Shown here piece by piece: positions 33,310-45,215 of a DNA stretch of 64,000 nucleotides. The DNA is taken from positions 868,001 through 932,000 of the forward strand of contig OY759221.1 in NCBI GenBank assembly GCA_963662175.1. Reading direction: 5' to 3'. Source of the stretch: Aradus depressus (taxonomy: Eukaryota > Arthropoda > Insecta > Hemiptera > Aradidae). Both the position numbers and the translations under genes were made by a program. Under the pieces are notes generated by a model. The model was not told where the DNA came from, searched no databases, and saw only the letters and a program-made list of their open reading frames with translations. Numbering within the stretch: position 1 is the stretch's first letter; each line of letters opens with the position of its first letter.

Positions 33310-33664
33310 TAGGTCCAGGCCAATCTGTCCTTTAGGTCCAGGCCAATCTGTCCTTTAGGTCCAGGCCAATCTGTCCTTTAGGTCCAGGCCAATCTGTTCT
33401 TCAGGTCCAGGCCAATCTGTCCTTTAGGTCCAGGCCAATCTGTCCTTTAGGTCCAGGCCAATCTGTTCTTCAGGTCCAGGCCAATCTGTCTTTTAGGTCC
33501 AGGCCAATCTGTTCTTCAGGTCCAGGCCAATCTGTCCTTTAGGTCCAGGCCAATCTGTCCTTTAGGTCCAGACCAATCTGTCCTTTAGGTCCAGGCCAAT
33601 CTGTCCTTTAGGTCCAGACCAATCTGTTCTTTAGGTCCAGGCCAATTTGTCCTTTAGGTCCAGG
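33310..33664. repeat. 23-bp minisatellite, about 15 copies
   Basis: TAGGTCCAGGCCAATCTGTC plus CTT repeats head to tail. Variants have TTCTTC, TCTTTT or AGACC. A 69-bp (three-unit) phase is suggested by the recurring TTCTTC variant near 33397, 33466 and 33512. Confidence 0.95.
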
Positions 33665-34053
33665 CTATCTGAATGGAAACAGGCAAGTTACTCAAGCGAT
33701 GCTTCCTTCAATCAGATTCAATTGGGACACATTTTACAGTCGTGTGCACCGGGGGCTCCCCTAGAAGGGGCGCTTGTCCATTGTCCCCCTTCGATTTGAG
33801 CTCCCACCCAACAAGTAACAGTGTTCTCATGTGAAGAGATGAGGTGGCTACCTCTGAATGGATCTTTAATGGAGTAGATATTATAATTCCCTGAGTGGGG
33901 CGATACTAAAATGATAGCAGTTGAAACAAAATCTGGAAAGTGTGTTTAATTCAAGATTTTTTCTATTTTTTCTTTGCAAATCAAAAGTTAAAACAATAAA
34001 AGCAGATCGACTTGTGACATGGATCTTCGTACTGAGACAAATTCAGCTTTCAA

Positions 34054-34243
34054 ATTAAAAATAGGTTGATGGAAAAAAAAAGGGAGACATGGTGCCATCT
34101 CTAATGTCAGAAATACACTAAAGTGCCGACCCACTTCGCTTTTAGGCGGGCAGTTTAGTGTGTTTCTGAGATAAGAGATGACACAACTTCCGAAGATAAA
34201 TTTTGCACCCTTTTTGTCTGAAAAAAATCAACCTATCTTTAAT
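34054..34243. mobile_element. short foldback (MITE-like) element
   Basis: The ends ATTAAAAATAGGTTGAT (34054) and ATCAACCTATCTTTAAT (34243) are inverse copies. The inner arms TCAGAAATACACTAAAGTGC and CAGTTTAGTGTGTTTCTGA pair around a roughly 30-base loop. No coding is present. Confidence 0.65.
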
Positions 34244-34289
34244 CTAAGAACTGCATTTGCCTAGTATGATGATACAAATGAAGAGTCTT

Positions 34290-34379
34290 CTGCAACTATT
34301 AGTTACGTATAGTTTTGTTTCTGCAACTATTAGTTACATATAGTTTTGTTTCTGCAACTATTAGTTACGTATAGTTTTG
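34290..34379. repeat. 31-bp tandem repeat, about 3 copies
   Basis: CTGCAACTATTAGTTACGTA plus TAGTTTTGTTT repeats three times with one C/A difference (TTACGTA versus TTACATA). Confidence 0.9.
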
Positions 34380-35012
34380 ATTAACATTTTTATCTATTTA
34401 ATATTTTTTTTTAATTTGAGCTTATAGACATGTGTAGAATAAAATCGTGAATTAAAGACAATTTACAGATTTAAAATTAGTTTAGTAGATCAAACAGGAA
34501 CAGAGATCCACGATTCAAAGAAATAATTGCTGCCCGCCACAATCAAAACATTCTTCTAATCTCATATACCCCTCCCTCCCCCCAAAATTTATATTAGACA
34601 AAAGAAAAATTCCAGATAATATGCCTAATATTTACATCTGTAATGTATTCGGAAATAGGATGGGAATCCACCATTGTCATGGAAACACACTATCTGTCTG
34701 TACTTGACCTTGACCATGTTGGTCGTGGTCATCTTATTACGGGGAGCAACAAGTTTCTTTGATATCGTAGTTTCCTGTTTCGTACAAAACTATTCATCTG
34801 ATTTCTTAAGTGAAATTTGTGTTGAATTCAGAATTTTCACATCATCTGTGTTGTGCCTCGTGTTTACGGCAAATATAACACATAACATTTTTTATTCAAA
34901 ATTTTGAACAAGGAGCATCATAAAAAAAAATGAATGTAAACCAAAACATTTTTCAAAACAAAAATGGGTTCATTTGTGTGACTTAGAAAAGAGGGATACA
35001 TTTCTCTATGTT
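34380..35012. other. no gene recognised
   Basis: AT-rich sequence. The frame at 34674-34907 is hydrophobic but has no identifiable motif or supporting signals. Confidence 0.4.
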
Positions 35013-35222
35013 CTGGCCCTCTCGCACAGTTGGCGTCCCTGCTTCCCTTCTCTCTCGCACAGTTGGCGACCCTGCTTACGTTCTCTCTCGCACAGTTGGC
35101 GACCCTGCTTCCCTTCTCTCTCGCACAGTTGGCGTCCCTGCTTCCCTTCTCTCTCGCACAGTTGGCGTCCCTGCTTCTCTTCTCTCTCGCACAGTTGGCG
35201 ACCCTGCTTCCCTTCTCTCGAG
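35013..35222. repeat. 33-bp minisatellite, 6 copies
   Basis: CTCTCGCACAGTTGGCGTCC plus CTGCTTCCCTTCT repeats with GTCC/GACC and TTCC/TACG variants. With a unit of 33 bases all frames repeat every 11 residues; the minus strand gives a charged REKGSRDANCA repeat. Open frames on four readings are a consequence of this. Confidence 0.95.
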
Positions 35223-36073
35223 AACAGTGTTCCCTCATCTTCTTGTACGAGTCAGCTCAGTATTCGAAGCCTCCTCTCATGGGTCTATTTAATTATTTCG
35301 TGTCTTCTTTAAATTTTCATCCGGGTTTGTTGGACTTTGGATAATCGATTGGGTACGACAGTGGATAAGCTTCAATCTATTTTATATGAATTCCTGGCTG
35401 TAGACGGCCTGAAAACAAACATGTTAACAAACATGTAAACACCATGTAAACACACAGAGGCTTGTCTGTTTGTTTGTTTTTCCTTTTCTGATCCTACCAT
35501 TGTGTCCCTGCTCTATGTTTACTCCAACATTACTCAATATCGACTGCTCTTATAATAAATTATGAAACTAGCACACATTACCAGACCACTATTGTTAAAC
35601 TATATAAAAACAGTAACAATTTAAACCATATTTAAAAAAAAAATAATACCTAATAAAAAAAATAGGAATCGTTTTTTTGATAAGTCTGTCAATTTGGACA
35701 TGTCTCGTCCCATTTTGGTTTTAACATAAAACATAATTGAATCCTTAGCAACTAGTCCTAGAAATCGACAATTCTTTTAGTTGCGGTCCATGCAGTATTT
35801 CTTCACAGGTTTTGACAAAGTGAAGCCGCCAGTCTATCTAAGTAGTACCATAACTGGAAGTGAGAAATGAACGGGGGGCGTTTTCACAAAAATTTCACAA
35901 GTATGTCCTTTCCTCGGCAATATAGTATTTTAATTATGTTTTTATTGTAGATTTAAACATTGTTTTTTAGCGATTTTGTAAAAGTTAATATGAAAATATT
36001 GAAAAAATAAATACATTTGGACGTTTTCACAACTACAGAACTCGTTAATACTGAGGGCTATATTTAAAACTGA
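35223..36073. other. no gene recognised
   Basis: AT-rich sequence. ACATGTAAACACCATGTAAACA near 35430 is a short duplication. No gene signal was seen. Confidence 0.4.
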
Positions 36074-36300
36074 GGACGTCGTTAGCTCATATGTAGCGGG
36101 CTTGCCTACTGACCTCAACATCGCGAGTTCAGAACCCCGACGAGGCACAAAGATTTTTTTTTTCTGATAAAACTTTGAGCATGTCGTCCTTTGGATGGGA
36201 CGTTAAGCGATGGTCCCGAGCCTGGACGAAATCAGGTAGTCGTTAAAAACCCCTGCCCTAGGTGAATAAAAATTTTGTGTTGGCAAAATTGAGGTAGAGT
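36074..36300 (+). repeat. 3'-incomplete SINE copy with diverged head
   Basis: The head GACGTCGTTAGCTCATATGT and box B GCGAGTTCAGAACCCC are recognisable but mutated. The body includes GTCGTCCTTTGGATGGGACG, TTAAGCGATGG and CCTAGGTGAATAAAAATTT. The 3' end (CTCGTAGTTAAAGCCCGGGC) is absent. Confidence 0.7.
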
Positions 36301-38010
36301 TGAAGTCATAACGACGATAAACATGTTTAAAGTTTATCTTATCCAACAGTACTCCTAAATGTTCAAAAAACTTTTCAACGAAATTCTAAAACATGAAGTC
36401 ATAGAATTGAGGCATGAAAATCAAGGCAGTGGCGCAGGTAGAAACTGTATCAATTAATAGATCAACGCCATATTTGCTAACGGAACTCGCTGTGGTCTCA
36501 TCACTTTTCTCTGTAATATTTTTTTGAAATAGAATTTTGAATTTTTAAATCAAAACTGTAAATTGAATATAATACTTTGTTGTCGTTAGGCATAAAAGTT
36601 GGTTTTAGAAATAAAACAATTATTATTAGTAGTAGTACCTAGTATTCTCATTGAATTGAGTTTGGGACAGTAATACATAAATACATTTCTTAATTAATAG
36701 TTAGTTTTGTATTATGAACAAACTTAATTAAAGATGGGGATCGACGGCTGGAAGGAGTCCATTTTGGAGAAGACAACAAAAAGAAAGAAAACAGAGTAAC
36801 CCTTTTGTTGGGTAATTGTAGTAATGAGGATAACGTAGTAGTTGAAAGGTGTCAGATGGGGCTTTGTGAGCCCGAGGGAATTAGGCAGATCGCTCCAAAT
36901 TAGGGATCATCTGGTGTTTCTGCTGCCTCGGCATTTTGGTAAATCACAAACTGGACGTCCCGGCAGGTGCGCTCCGGCTGCTCCGCAAGTGCCCCTTCAT
37001 CTTCGTGCAGTCTTCCTGGTCCTCCCCTCGTATTAGTGCCGTCCAACCACCAGAGGTAACACAGCTCAATTCCGATCATTATCCACTTCTGGGTGACATT
37101 CAAGTTTCTTTTTCCTCTTTACGATGAATGGACAGATGGTGCAAAGGACAAAGTAAGTCTTTTAAAGGAACGTGTGTCCTTCTTTACTAATTAAAGTACT
37201 TGTCGTTCAAAGCTGACCACAGACTGCTGAAGAACCGGTTCGCCAGGCTCAACTAGAAAGCACACTCATGTCATGAGATGTGTCACTCCAAAACGTCACC
37301 CTTGGAACACTGAACCTGAGTTACATCCGATTTCTTTTTCGATCGCCGATTCATCCCGGTAATTATTCATCCACTGTCTTCTTTTCTGACAATTGCAGGA
37401 CTTTTTTTTTACGGGTTCCATCCCTGGGGGGCGGGCGGCGGTAATCTCACCCGTACGTCGTGACGATCAATGTGTGCGCCTCCAGTCCGCATTTAGTTGA
37501 GTTAAGAGCCGATTTAAGATTTGAGAGAGAGCTCAGAATCAAAGTGGAGATTCCGGTTGATTAATATGCCTGTGGCCCGCCAGGGGCGACTTGCATCATA
37601 TCAAATGTTCTGGGTCAGAGAACTTTTTTCTTCCGTCAGAAGGCGAAAAATAGGCTGAACACTAAATTGTCGGTCTCCTTCACCAACTGCTGAAGGTTGT
37701 CTCGCGAATCAACTCCATCCTAAAGCTTTTGTACAGTGAACATTCGAGGACTTTATGTTCTGCAATATCGACTCTGCTCATAAACAGATCGGGTTGTTTT
37801 CCTCTTAAATAAGAAGTTGAAGTCACCGTGATGCTATAATGGTCCTGTCTTGACTGTGTGCATCTCTTCTTCCAGGGCTAGACGTAAGGACTCATCTGTA
37901 GCTACCCCTAAAGGTATATTGCATCTGTAGAAAAATGAAATGTATGAGCAAGACTCCCGCTAGCACCTACCTATAGCGCAGCCGTTAGAGAGGCTTCAGT
38001 TATAGCTTCC
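36301..38010. other. no gene recognised; GC-richer patches
   Basis: 36840-37130 and 37400-37620 are GC-richer than their surroundings. Competing frames on both strands over 36842-37127 prevent a coding call. A donor-like CCAGAG|GTAACA lies at about 37056. No domain is recognised. Confidence 0.3.
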
Positions 38011-39020
38011 ATGACATCCGTCGGTTTGTCGTTGATTACGATTTCTTTTTTCTGTACCTTCTCCCTACTACCCTATTACCTCTACCAAATGTTTCAATTC
38101 CAGTCCTCGGTTCACCAGAGGCACACTAGATCCCGTCCTTCAGACCTCTTCATCCCCTCCCATCGCTCCTCAGCCTTCCACAATTCATTCCTTGTCCAGG
38201 CCTCCTCTCTTTGGAACTCCCTGCCTCCCCCAATCCGTCACTCTCCTTCCGTGGCTTCCTTCAAATCCTCACTATTCCAATTCCTCTTCACTAAACAATC
38301 CACTCCTCTTTGATCTCTCCCCCGTATTCTCTAATTCGTCAACCTTAATTATCTAATCATTCAAATCACTTTTCCCCTTTTTTTTTTTTTTTTTTTTTCT
38401 CTCTCTTTCTTGTCTTTGTCATTCTCTAGTTTTATTATATTTTTTTATCATATTTTCTAAATTATTCGTTCATAATCAATATCAATAATATTGATTTTTG
38501 GCTCATTTACACATATATATATTTTTATTATGCATTTATTTATTTTTTATCTTATCTTATTTTCTGCTTTCTAAATTAATTTTATTTTTAACCTTGGCTG
38601 GGCATCCTTCCTTCTCTTTTATAATCAACCACCGTACTATGCTCGGTCGATTTATATTTATATTTATATATATTATCAATTTTATCTCTTTCTTAGTTGT
38701 ATGGATTTGCTTTTTTTCTTTTTTACTTATTCTCTTTTATTTTTGTAGATACTTTTATTTATTTTGTTTCATCATATTGAAGTTGTTAATTTTATGTTTT
38801 TTCCTATTTTTCTTATTTCCTGTTTTTCTATTTTTTAGTTTTATAGTTTTTCTCCAATGTAGCACTAATTTTTATTTACCTACCTATCTTTTTATTTCTT
38901 TGTTCTGATACTATATTTCATTGTTTCATTTTCATCACTCTCTGTATGTATTTATTCTTAGGAGACCTCGGTCCCAGAATAATAAAATTTATTTTCATTT
39001 CATTATTTTCATTTCATTTC
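38011..39020 (+). pseudogene. non-LTR retrotransposon 3' end (ORF2 C-terminus and 3' region)
   Basis: The coding part ends with HRSSAFHNSFLVQASSLWNS then LPPPIRHSPSVASFKSSLFQ, stop at 38311. This is the LWNSLPxxIRxSxSxxxFKxxL signature at the very end of CR1/jockey-type ORF2 proteins. A T/C-rich and AT-rich 3' region follows to an end at about 38970-39030: AATAAAATTT and several TTTCATTTCATT-type repeats, a microsatellite tail. The reverse transcriptase is absent, so this is a strongly 5'-truncated copy. The Phe/Leu-rich frame 38498-38908 lies in the AT-rich 3' region and is not a gene. Confidence 0.7.
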
Positions 39021-39030
39021 ATTTTCTCCC

Positions 39031-40912
39031 ATCTTTGATGTCGATATAGTTCGACTTTGAACTGATGGACGAATTCTTTGTAGCTTCTGAGCTCCCATTA
39101 GCACTGTTTCTTTTTCGATTTCCATGTCCAAGTTGAGGGTTTTACTCTACTTCCACCATAACCTATCGGTTTTTAGTTAGTATTCAACTTTAAAAAGATG
39201 AAATATCTTTCTCCAAACTTTAAACAAAATATATTTATTGGAGCTTATTAACACTGAGATATTTTTCATGAAAACGTACATCAAAATTTGATTTTTTAAG
39301 ACAATAATCAGAAGATAATTCAAACTGGAGAGTGATCAACTTAAATATGATTTTCAAAACAACTAACTGAGCTAACTCGAAATATTTTTCCTGTCATTTG
39401 AACTGAAGGTTCAATTGTATATATATTTATTTATAAATAGTACCTATATAAATATTATATTGTATATATATATATTTAATATAATATATACATAATATAT
39501 ATATAGGAGTTTTGAAGATAGGCTTACAGGATAGTCAGGTATAGAAGTCATGTAATAAGATCCCGGGGTGTGTAATGACTGAGGGGCAATGCAATCATGC
39601 CGATCAGAGCCCCCAGCTGGCCCCCATTATGGGGGGGTAATGAAAGGAAGCACCCCCCCCCCCCCCCCCCAAATTACCCCCCAGTTTCACCTTCCTTGGA
39701 ATTACCCAAATTGTCCTAGTCGGCACAAATGTCACTGGAATTCAGTCCGTGTTCAGACGCCCCTCTGGTAAGTTGCACTCCTCTCTCCAAATATACTTTA
39801 CAGACGTTAGATACCTAGCAATGTCCTTCTTGCAGATTTGTCACCTTTGTCTTCAGGGGCTGCTGGCAGATTTGGATGTCCTTTCAAATGAGCTCCCCTT
39901 TCTCATGTTTCTTAGTAACAGGTTTTGTAACCTCCTTATTGTTATCCTTTCAGTGTGTTTTTGTTCATTATTTATTCATAGCGAACTATGTGGGGGGGGG
40001 GGGGGGGGGCAATGAGGTCTCTCTCATCTTTTTACTCTCTCATCCTTGAGATAGACAAAATACAAGCTAGTTTGAGTAGATTAGTCAACTCCTCACACAA
40101 GTGTTTCATCTTTTGAAAAGCGACTAGCCGACTTTCTAGGTTGCCTTCATCATACGGCCATCTGACTTTTCATTGAGGCAGGCAGTAGGAAGGATGTAAA
40201 AGTGCCTGTTTCAGACATTTTAAATTATTTCTTCTTAATCCTAAATTAATTTTGAATTACATTATTTATAGCATTGTTTTAATTATTAAAATTCGTTACT
40301 TTGGATGCATCCTGTTATTTAATCTCGATGCACTTTTGCATGCTTCCTACTGCACGAAGTTCGAGTGAATGATGATGGAACTATTGAAGGTCGGCTAGTC
40401 CCATTTAAAAAATGAAAAAAACTTGTGAGAAGAATTGACTCATTTATTGAAATGTCATCAGTCATCACTTACCTTTGATTTTATGACACATTTATGCCTA
40501 ATTCAATGTTTAGAAAAGAAAATACAAAAATCGTAATAAAAAAATCTGGTGTATGTCCGAAATTACAGAAAGGAATTTGATGCAATTTGTTGAGTTCTAA
40601 TGGTTTTAGTGCCGAAAAAAATTGAGATTTTCATACATATTTTTGACAAACAATTTTGAACTCTTTCTTTCATACCTTCGATTTCTTTCTTTCATCTCGG
40701 TAAGTACTAAATCAGAGAATGAAATGAGCCTAGTACAATCTAAGTGTTCGTTATGACGTCTTGAAATACAAAATGTTGGGAGAATTGTCATCATTCAGTT
40801 AATAATTTGACAAAACTTCGTCCCATATATGTATTAGCTGGAGTCCCGTCCGTTGTCTTGCAGCTGCTTTGTGATTTGTATATTATCAGAAATCCCCATA
40901 GCAACAATAAAA
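39031..40912. other. no gene recognised; C and G homopolymers
   Basis: An 18-base C run (39653-39670) and an 18-base G run (39992-40009) stand out in AT-rich sequence. A degenerate copy of the foldback arm seen at 62217-62270 lies at about 40116-40165 (GCGACTAGCCGACTTTCTAG). No genes. Confidence 0.4.
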
Positions 40913-40917
40913 GAATA

Positions 40918-41030
40918 ATCATGTGAAACCGGTGAACTGTCAGTTGAACAATAATCATGTGAACACCGGTGAACTGTCAGTTGAACAATAATCATGTGAA
41001 CACCGGTGAACTGTCAGTTGAACAATAATT
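40918..41030. repeat. 37-bp tandem repeat, 3 copies
   Basis: ATCATGTGAACACCGGTGAA plus CTGTCAGTTGAACAATA repeats three times; the first unit has GAAACC for GAACACC. Confidence 0.9.
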
Positions 41031-41079
41031 AGCTGAAAAATAACTATTTCTTAGACCAGTGAATTATAACTTCTCTAGC

Positions 41080-41500
41080 TAGTTGCATTTGTAACCGGCG
41101 TTGCTCGGCGGTCCCAAAACTGTAGGAACCTCCATGACGTATGCCAGTTGGTCCAGTAGCCTCCCCACCATGACACTGTCGTCACACTTACAAAGTCACA
41201 TGAACAATAGGTTCTCTAAACCCTCACCGGAGGTAAATTGTATTAATTTGGTATCGATTTATTAATTGTAAATTTGGGAAAATTTTAAGCCCCTTTTCAG
41301 AAGGTTAGGTAGGTTGTGTAGTGTTGCTGGAGACACAACAAAGTACCGCGTATCTCCAGCCCCCAATTTTCACTTCTCCAGCTATACGAAGTTTAAGGAA
41401 AGTTACATAATTGGCCAGAAATTCGATTTTGAAATTTTATGTTTTCTGACCCTCTCAAAAAAAAAAAAAATGAAAAACAAATGTCGTGTCTATGAACAAG
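41080..41500 (+). repeat. dispersed repeat fragments
   Basis: GTAACCGGCGTTGCTCGGCG at 41093 is a diverged form of the motif at 7783. CAGCTATACGAAGTTTAAGG at 41379 and GGCCAGAAATTCGATTTTGA are the clearest forward copy of the family found inverted at 61838-62030. Confidence 0.5.
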
Positions 41501-42113
41501 ATGAATGAATATATGAACATATATTTTATGTGATGCAGAACCTCTGGAAGGGCAACACCTGTTCATTTGCAGTCAAATCGGTAGATTAGTTTCAGAGGAA
41601 GAGCGAAAACTCAGTTCATTATTTCGCATTGACGAAACTTTTTGAAACTATAAAGGTATGAAGAAAGTCTTTAGGGCAAAAAATAATTTGGTAAAATGAA
41701 AATCTAAGAGAAAAAATACAGTATTTTCAGTTATGGGATATAGCTCTGATTTGCTTTAGGAAGGCTGAGAGGTTACCTAAAGATATACTTTACATTCTGT
41801 TTTGTATTACTCTGTAAATCAGGATTAGTGATATAACCTCTCTTTGAATCAGTGTTTGTTCTGTTCCTTTATTGTACACGTCAGTGGAGTTGACTTTTAG
41901 GATCAGTAAAATAGAATCTAACAGGCTCAGAGAACTGGATTTGTGAGTGAGCAGGGTCCCATTCACAGCGAAAATCTAATCACTATTTGATGATTGAATT
42001 TCGTATCCACATATACACTGATCTGAAGCACTTTGATCGTGGATTCGTCTGAGAGTGCTTCCACCAAACACTTCCTGTACTGAAAAATACTTACTCATTT
42101 GGCCGGTAGAGGT
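41501..42113. other. no gene recognised
   Basis: Ordinary AT-rich sequence before the 56-bp satellite. Confidence 0.4.
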
Positions 42114-43455
42114 GTAATGGTCGGCTTGCTGCGGGTGAAGCAGGCTAATTAGGTTAGTATCTCGTTTTTGTAATGGTCGGCATACTGCGGGTGAAGCAGG
42201 CTAATTAGGTTAGTATCTCGTTTTTGTAATGGTCGGCATACTGCGGGTGAAGCAGGCTAATTAGGTTAGTATCTCGTTTTTGTAATGGTCGGCATACTGC
42301 GGGTGAAGCAGGCTAATTAGGTTAGTATCTCGTTTTTGTAATGGTCGGCTTGCTGCGGGTGAAGCAGGCTAATTAGGTTAGTATCTCGTTTTTGTAATGG
42401 TCGGCATACTGCGGGTGAAGCAGGCTAATTAGGTTAGTATCTCGTTTTTGTAATGGTCGGCATACTGCGGGTGAAGCAGGCTAATTAGGTTAGTATCTCG
42501 TTTTTGTAATGGTCGGCATACTGCGGGTAAAGCAGGCTAATTAGGTTAGTATCTCGTTTTTGTAATGGTTGGCTTGCTGCGGCTGAAGCAGGCTACTTAG
42601 GTTAGTATCTCGTTTTTGTAATGGTCGGCATACTGCGGGTGAAGCAGGCTAATTAGGTTAGTATCTCGTTTTTGTAATGGTCGGCTTGCTGCGGGTGAAG
42701 CAGGCTAATTAGGTTAGTATCTCGTTTTTGTAATGGTCGGCTTACTGCGGGTGAAGCAGGCTAATTAGGTTAGTATCTCGTTTTTGCAATGGTCGGCATA
42801 CTGCGGGTGAAGCAGGCTAATTAGGTTAGTATCTCGTTTTTGTAATGGTCGGCTTGCTGCGGGTGAAGCAGGCTAATTAGGTTAGTATCTCCTTTTTGTA
42901 ATGGTCGGCATACTGCGGGTGAAGCAGGCTAATTAGGTTAGTATCTCGTTTTTGTAATGGTCGGCATACTGCGGGTGAAGCAGGCTAATTAGGTTAGTAT
43001 CTCGTTTTTGTAATGGTCGGCATACTGCGGGTGAAGCAGGCTAATTAGGTTAGTATCTCGTTTTTGTAATGGTCGGCTTGCTGCGGGTGAAGCAGGCTAA
43101 TTAGGTTAGTATCTCCTTTTTGTAATGGTCGGCATACTGCGGGTGAAGCAGGCTAATTAGGTTAGTATCTCGTTTTTGTAATGGTCGGCATACTGCGGGT
43201 GAAGCAGGCTAATTAGGTTAGTATCTCGTTTTTGTAATGGTCGGCATACTGCGGGTGAAGCAGGCTAATAAGGTTAGTATCTCGTTTTTGTAATGGTCGG
43301 CATACTGCGGGTGAAGCAGGCTAATTAGGTTAGTATCTCGTTTTTGTAATGGTCGGCTTGCTGCGGGTGAAGCAGGCTAATTAGGTTAGTATCTCGTTTT
43401 TGTAATGGTCGGCATACTGCGGGTGAAGCAGGCTAATTAGGTTAGTATCTCGTTT
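42114..43455. repeat. 56-bp satellite, 24 copies
   Basis: The unit is GTAATGGTCGGCATACTGCG, GGTGAAGCAGGCTAATTAGG, TTAGTATCTCGTTTTT. Two subtypes alternate: GGCATACTG and GGCTTGCTG. The second tends to appear every fourth unit, giving a 224-bp higher-order period; 42848-43071 and 43072-43295 share the subtype order and a CCTTTTT variant. On minus each unit contains TACTAAC and, 24 bases on, a pyrimidine-leaning tract ending CCCGCAG. No open frame. Confidence 0.95.
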
Positions 43456-43565
43456 TTTCTTTATCTTGAATTATTTAGAAGAAAGCACAGAGCTCAAAAA
43501 ACGAGTGGGCGTTGTTTCCCCTACAATCGGAATATTATCGATTTTACAAATATTAATTAGTTATC

Positions 43566-43872
43566 ACTCATGCCCGGGCTTTAACTACGAGATCATATAG
43601 CCTACTACCACAGCGCTCTTTCTTCGCCCGACTCTACTATGGGAGTACTAAATTTTGCCTACCTAGGTTTATTCACCTAGGATTTGGATCTTTAACGAGT
43701 ACCAGACATCGTACAGGCTCGGGACCATCGTTTAACGTCCCAACCGAAGGACGGCGTGCTCAAGGTTTTTTCATCTCCTTGGTTTAAAAACCTAATGGCC
43801 TCGACCGGGTTTCAAGTCCGCGATCTTGAGCTCAGTAAGCAGGTACACATACCACTGATCTACCGGCCCCCT
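43566..43872 (-). repeat. tRNA-derived SINE, near full length
   Basis: From 43872 on minus: GGGCCGGTAGATCAGTGGTA (A box with one change), box B near 43810-43825, the shared body, and the end CTCGTAGTTAAAGCCCGGGC then ATGAGT at 43566. It is slightly shorter than the 6221-6543 copy because of small deletions near 43625. Confidence 0.8.
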
Positions 43873-45215
43873 CAATATTACAAATATTTTAATATCACAA
43901 TATTATCAACTTGCCGAGCTTCATGCGACTCACAGAATAACCTAATATAGACAGAAGGGAAGCACCAGGCTATAATAGTTGTAGCAAGTGCAGCGCCCCT
44001 ATTTATCTGTCCGAACTAAACGGCACTTTGGCGGGAACCTGGCAAATTCAAATCCAGTATAGGTCCCTACATTTCATTATTTATTTAAACTAGGTGTGCA
44101 ATGCATTCTGCTCTTTGCAAAAACTGAGCTGAGTCAGTCTAAATATATTGAATCATACTGTTAATGTGGTCGGTTAACATACAAGTAGTGCATTTGAAAT
44201 GGGGCATATGAACCGGTTTGTGATCACTGGATGGAACCGTAGGGTTTTCAAGTTTGCGCACTTTTACCGAAACTTTTGCTGTATAAAAAACTCAGTTAAT
44301 GTTTTAATAATTATCAGTAAGTTATCACCTTGTATGTTCTTAATGAATATATTAATACCTACTTTAAATAAATTTCAATTGAATTCAATGGATTTTTTCT
44401 AGCCTTTTTCTAGACAACAACAGCTTGCACAAAATTCTTTTTACTGTGTTCTTTGTATGTTGAAGAATATTTTTATCGAAAAAAAAGTCGAATTTTGTAC
44501 GTTAGAACACTGAAAAAAACGACTCAAAAAAAGTGGTGTCCGATGGTAAACCGAAAAGGGCCCGGATTTTTACATTTGAAATCGAAAAATTCTATTTTGC
44601 GCGAGAATTTTGTCTTTCAATTGATTTCAATGACAATTTCGTTTTTCGGTGATTATTCCTCCGTGGTATGTTCGATTTCAGATTTTTTTAGTAGTAAACC
44701 ATCGTCACCGTGTCCACTACCATCGTGGCAAATTTCAATGTGATCGGTAAAGGGGTTTAGGAGGAGTACGAGTACAACGAAATACATGAGTCGCCTAAGA
44801 AAGAGCTTCGTAAACTCAGCTCAAAAAAGATAGTATACTTTTTTTAACTATTAACGTATGTTCATTCTGCAATAATAAGACTGAAAAAGATATATTACAA
44901 CTAATAATGAAGTTTATTGACCAAATTTATTTAATATAAAATCAAAATTTAGAAAATTAAGGTCGTTTTACATATTTTGTTCAATATTTTTTCAAGTGTT
45001 TTGAAATAATTAAATATTTCTATTCCTCATTTAACAAATATTATTCTTTCCTTGGGAGAAAAAGCTTAAAGCACAAATGTCGGTTTCATCTTGGAGATGT
45101 TTTTTTTGGGTGCTCCTGACCCCCTCAAGGGGGGTCGGTCACATCCCCCTGATATCTTGGAGATGTCTACGGGTGGATATGTAGGGGCACTTTGGCAAAC
45201 AAAAAATGGTAAAAG
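43873..45215. other. no gene recognised
   Basis: AT-rich sequence. Near 44700-44770 there is a segment (CCATCGTGGCAAATTTCAAT GTGATCGG) resembling the 3' regions of mobile elements. The frame at 44453-44743 has no motif. Confidence 0.35.

Noticed and set aside
34918..35344. Repeat-protein gene over the 33-bp minisatellite
   Set aside because: Four frames are open at once. The charged minus-strand repeat looks attractive, but no supporting gene signal exists.
36842..37127. Exon in a GC-rich patch
   Set aside because: Three frames on two strands compete, and only a weak donor was seen. It cannot be assigned.
38498..38908. Membrane protein (Phe/Leu/Ile-rich frame)
   Set aside because: It is a by-product of the T-rich 3' region of a non-LTR element, without start context or motif.
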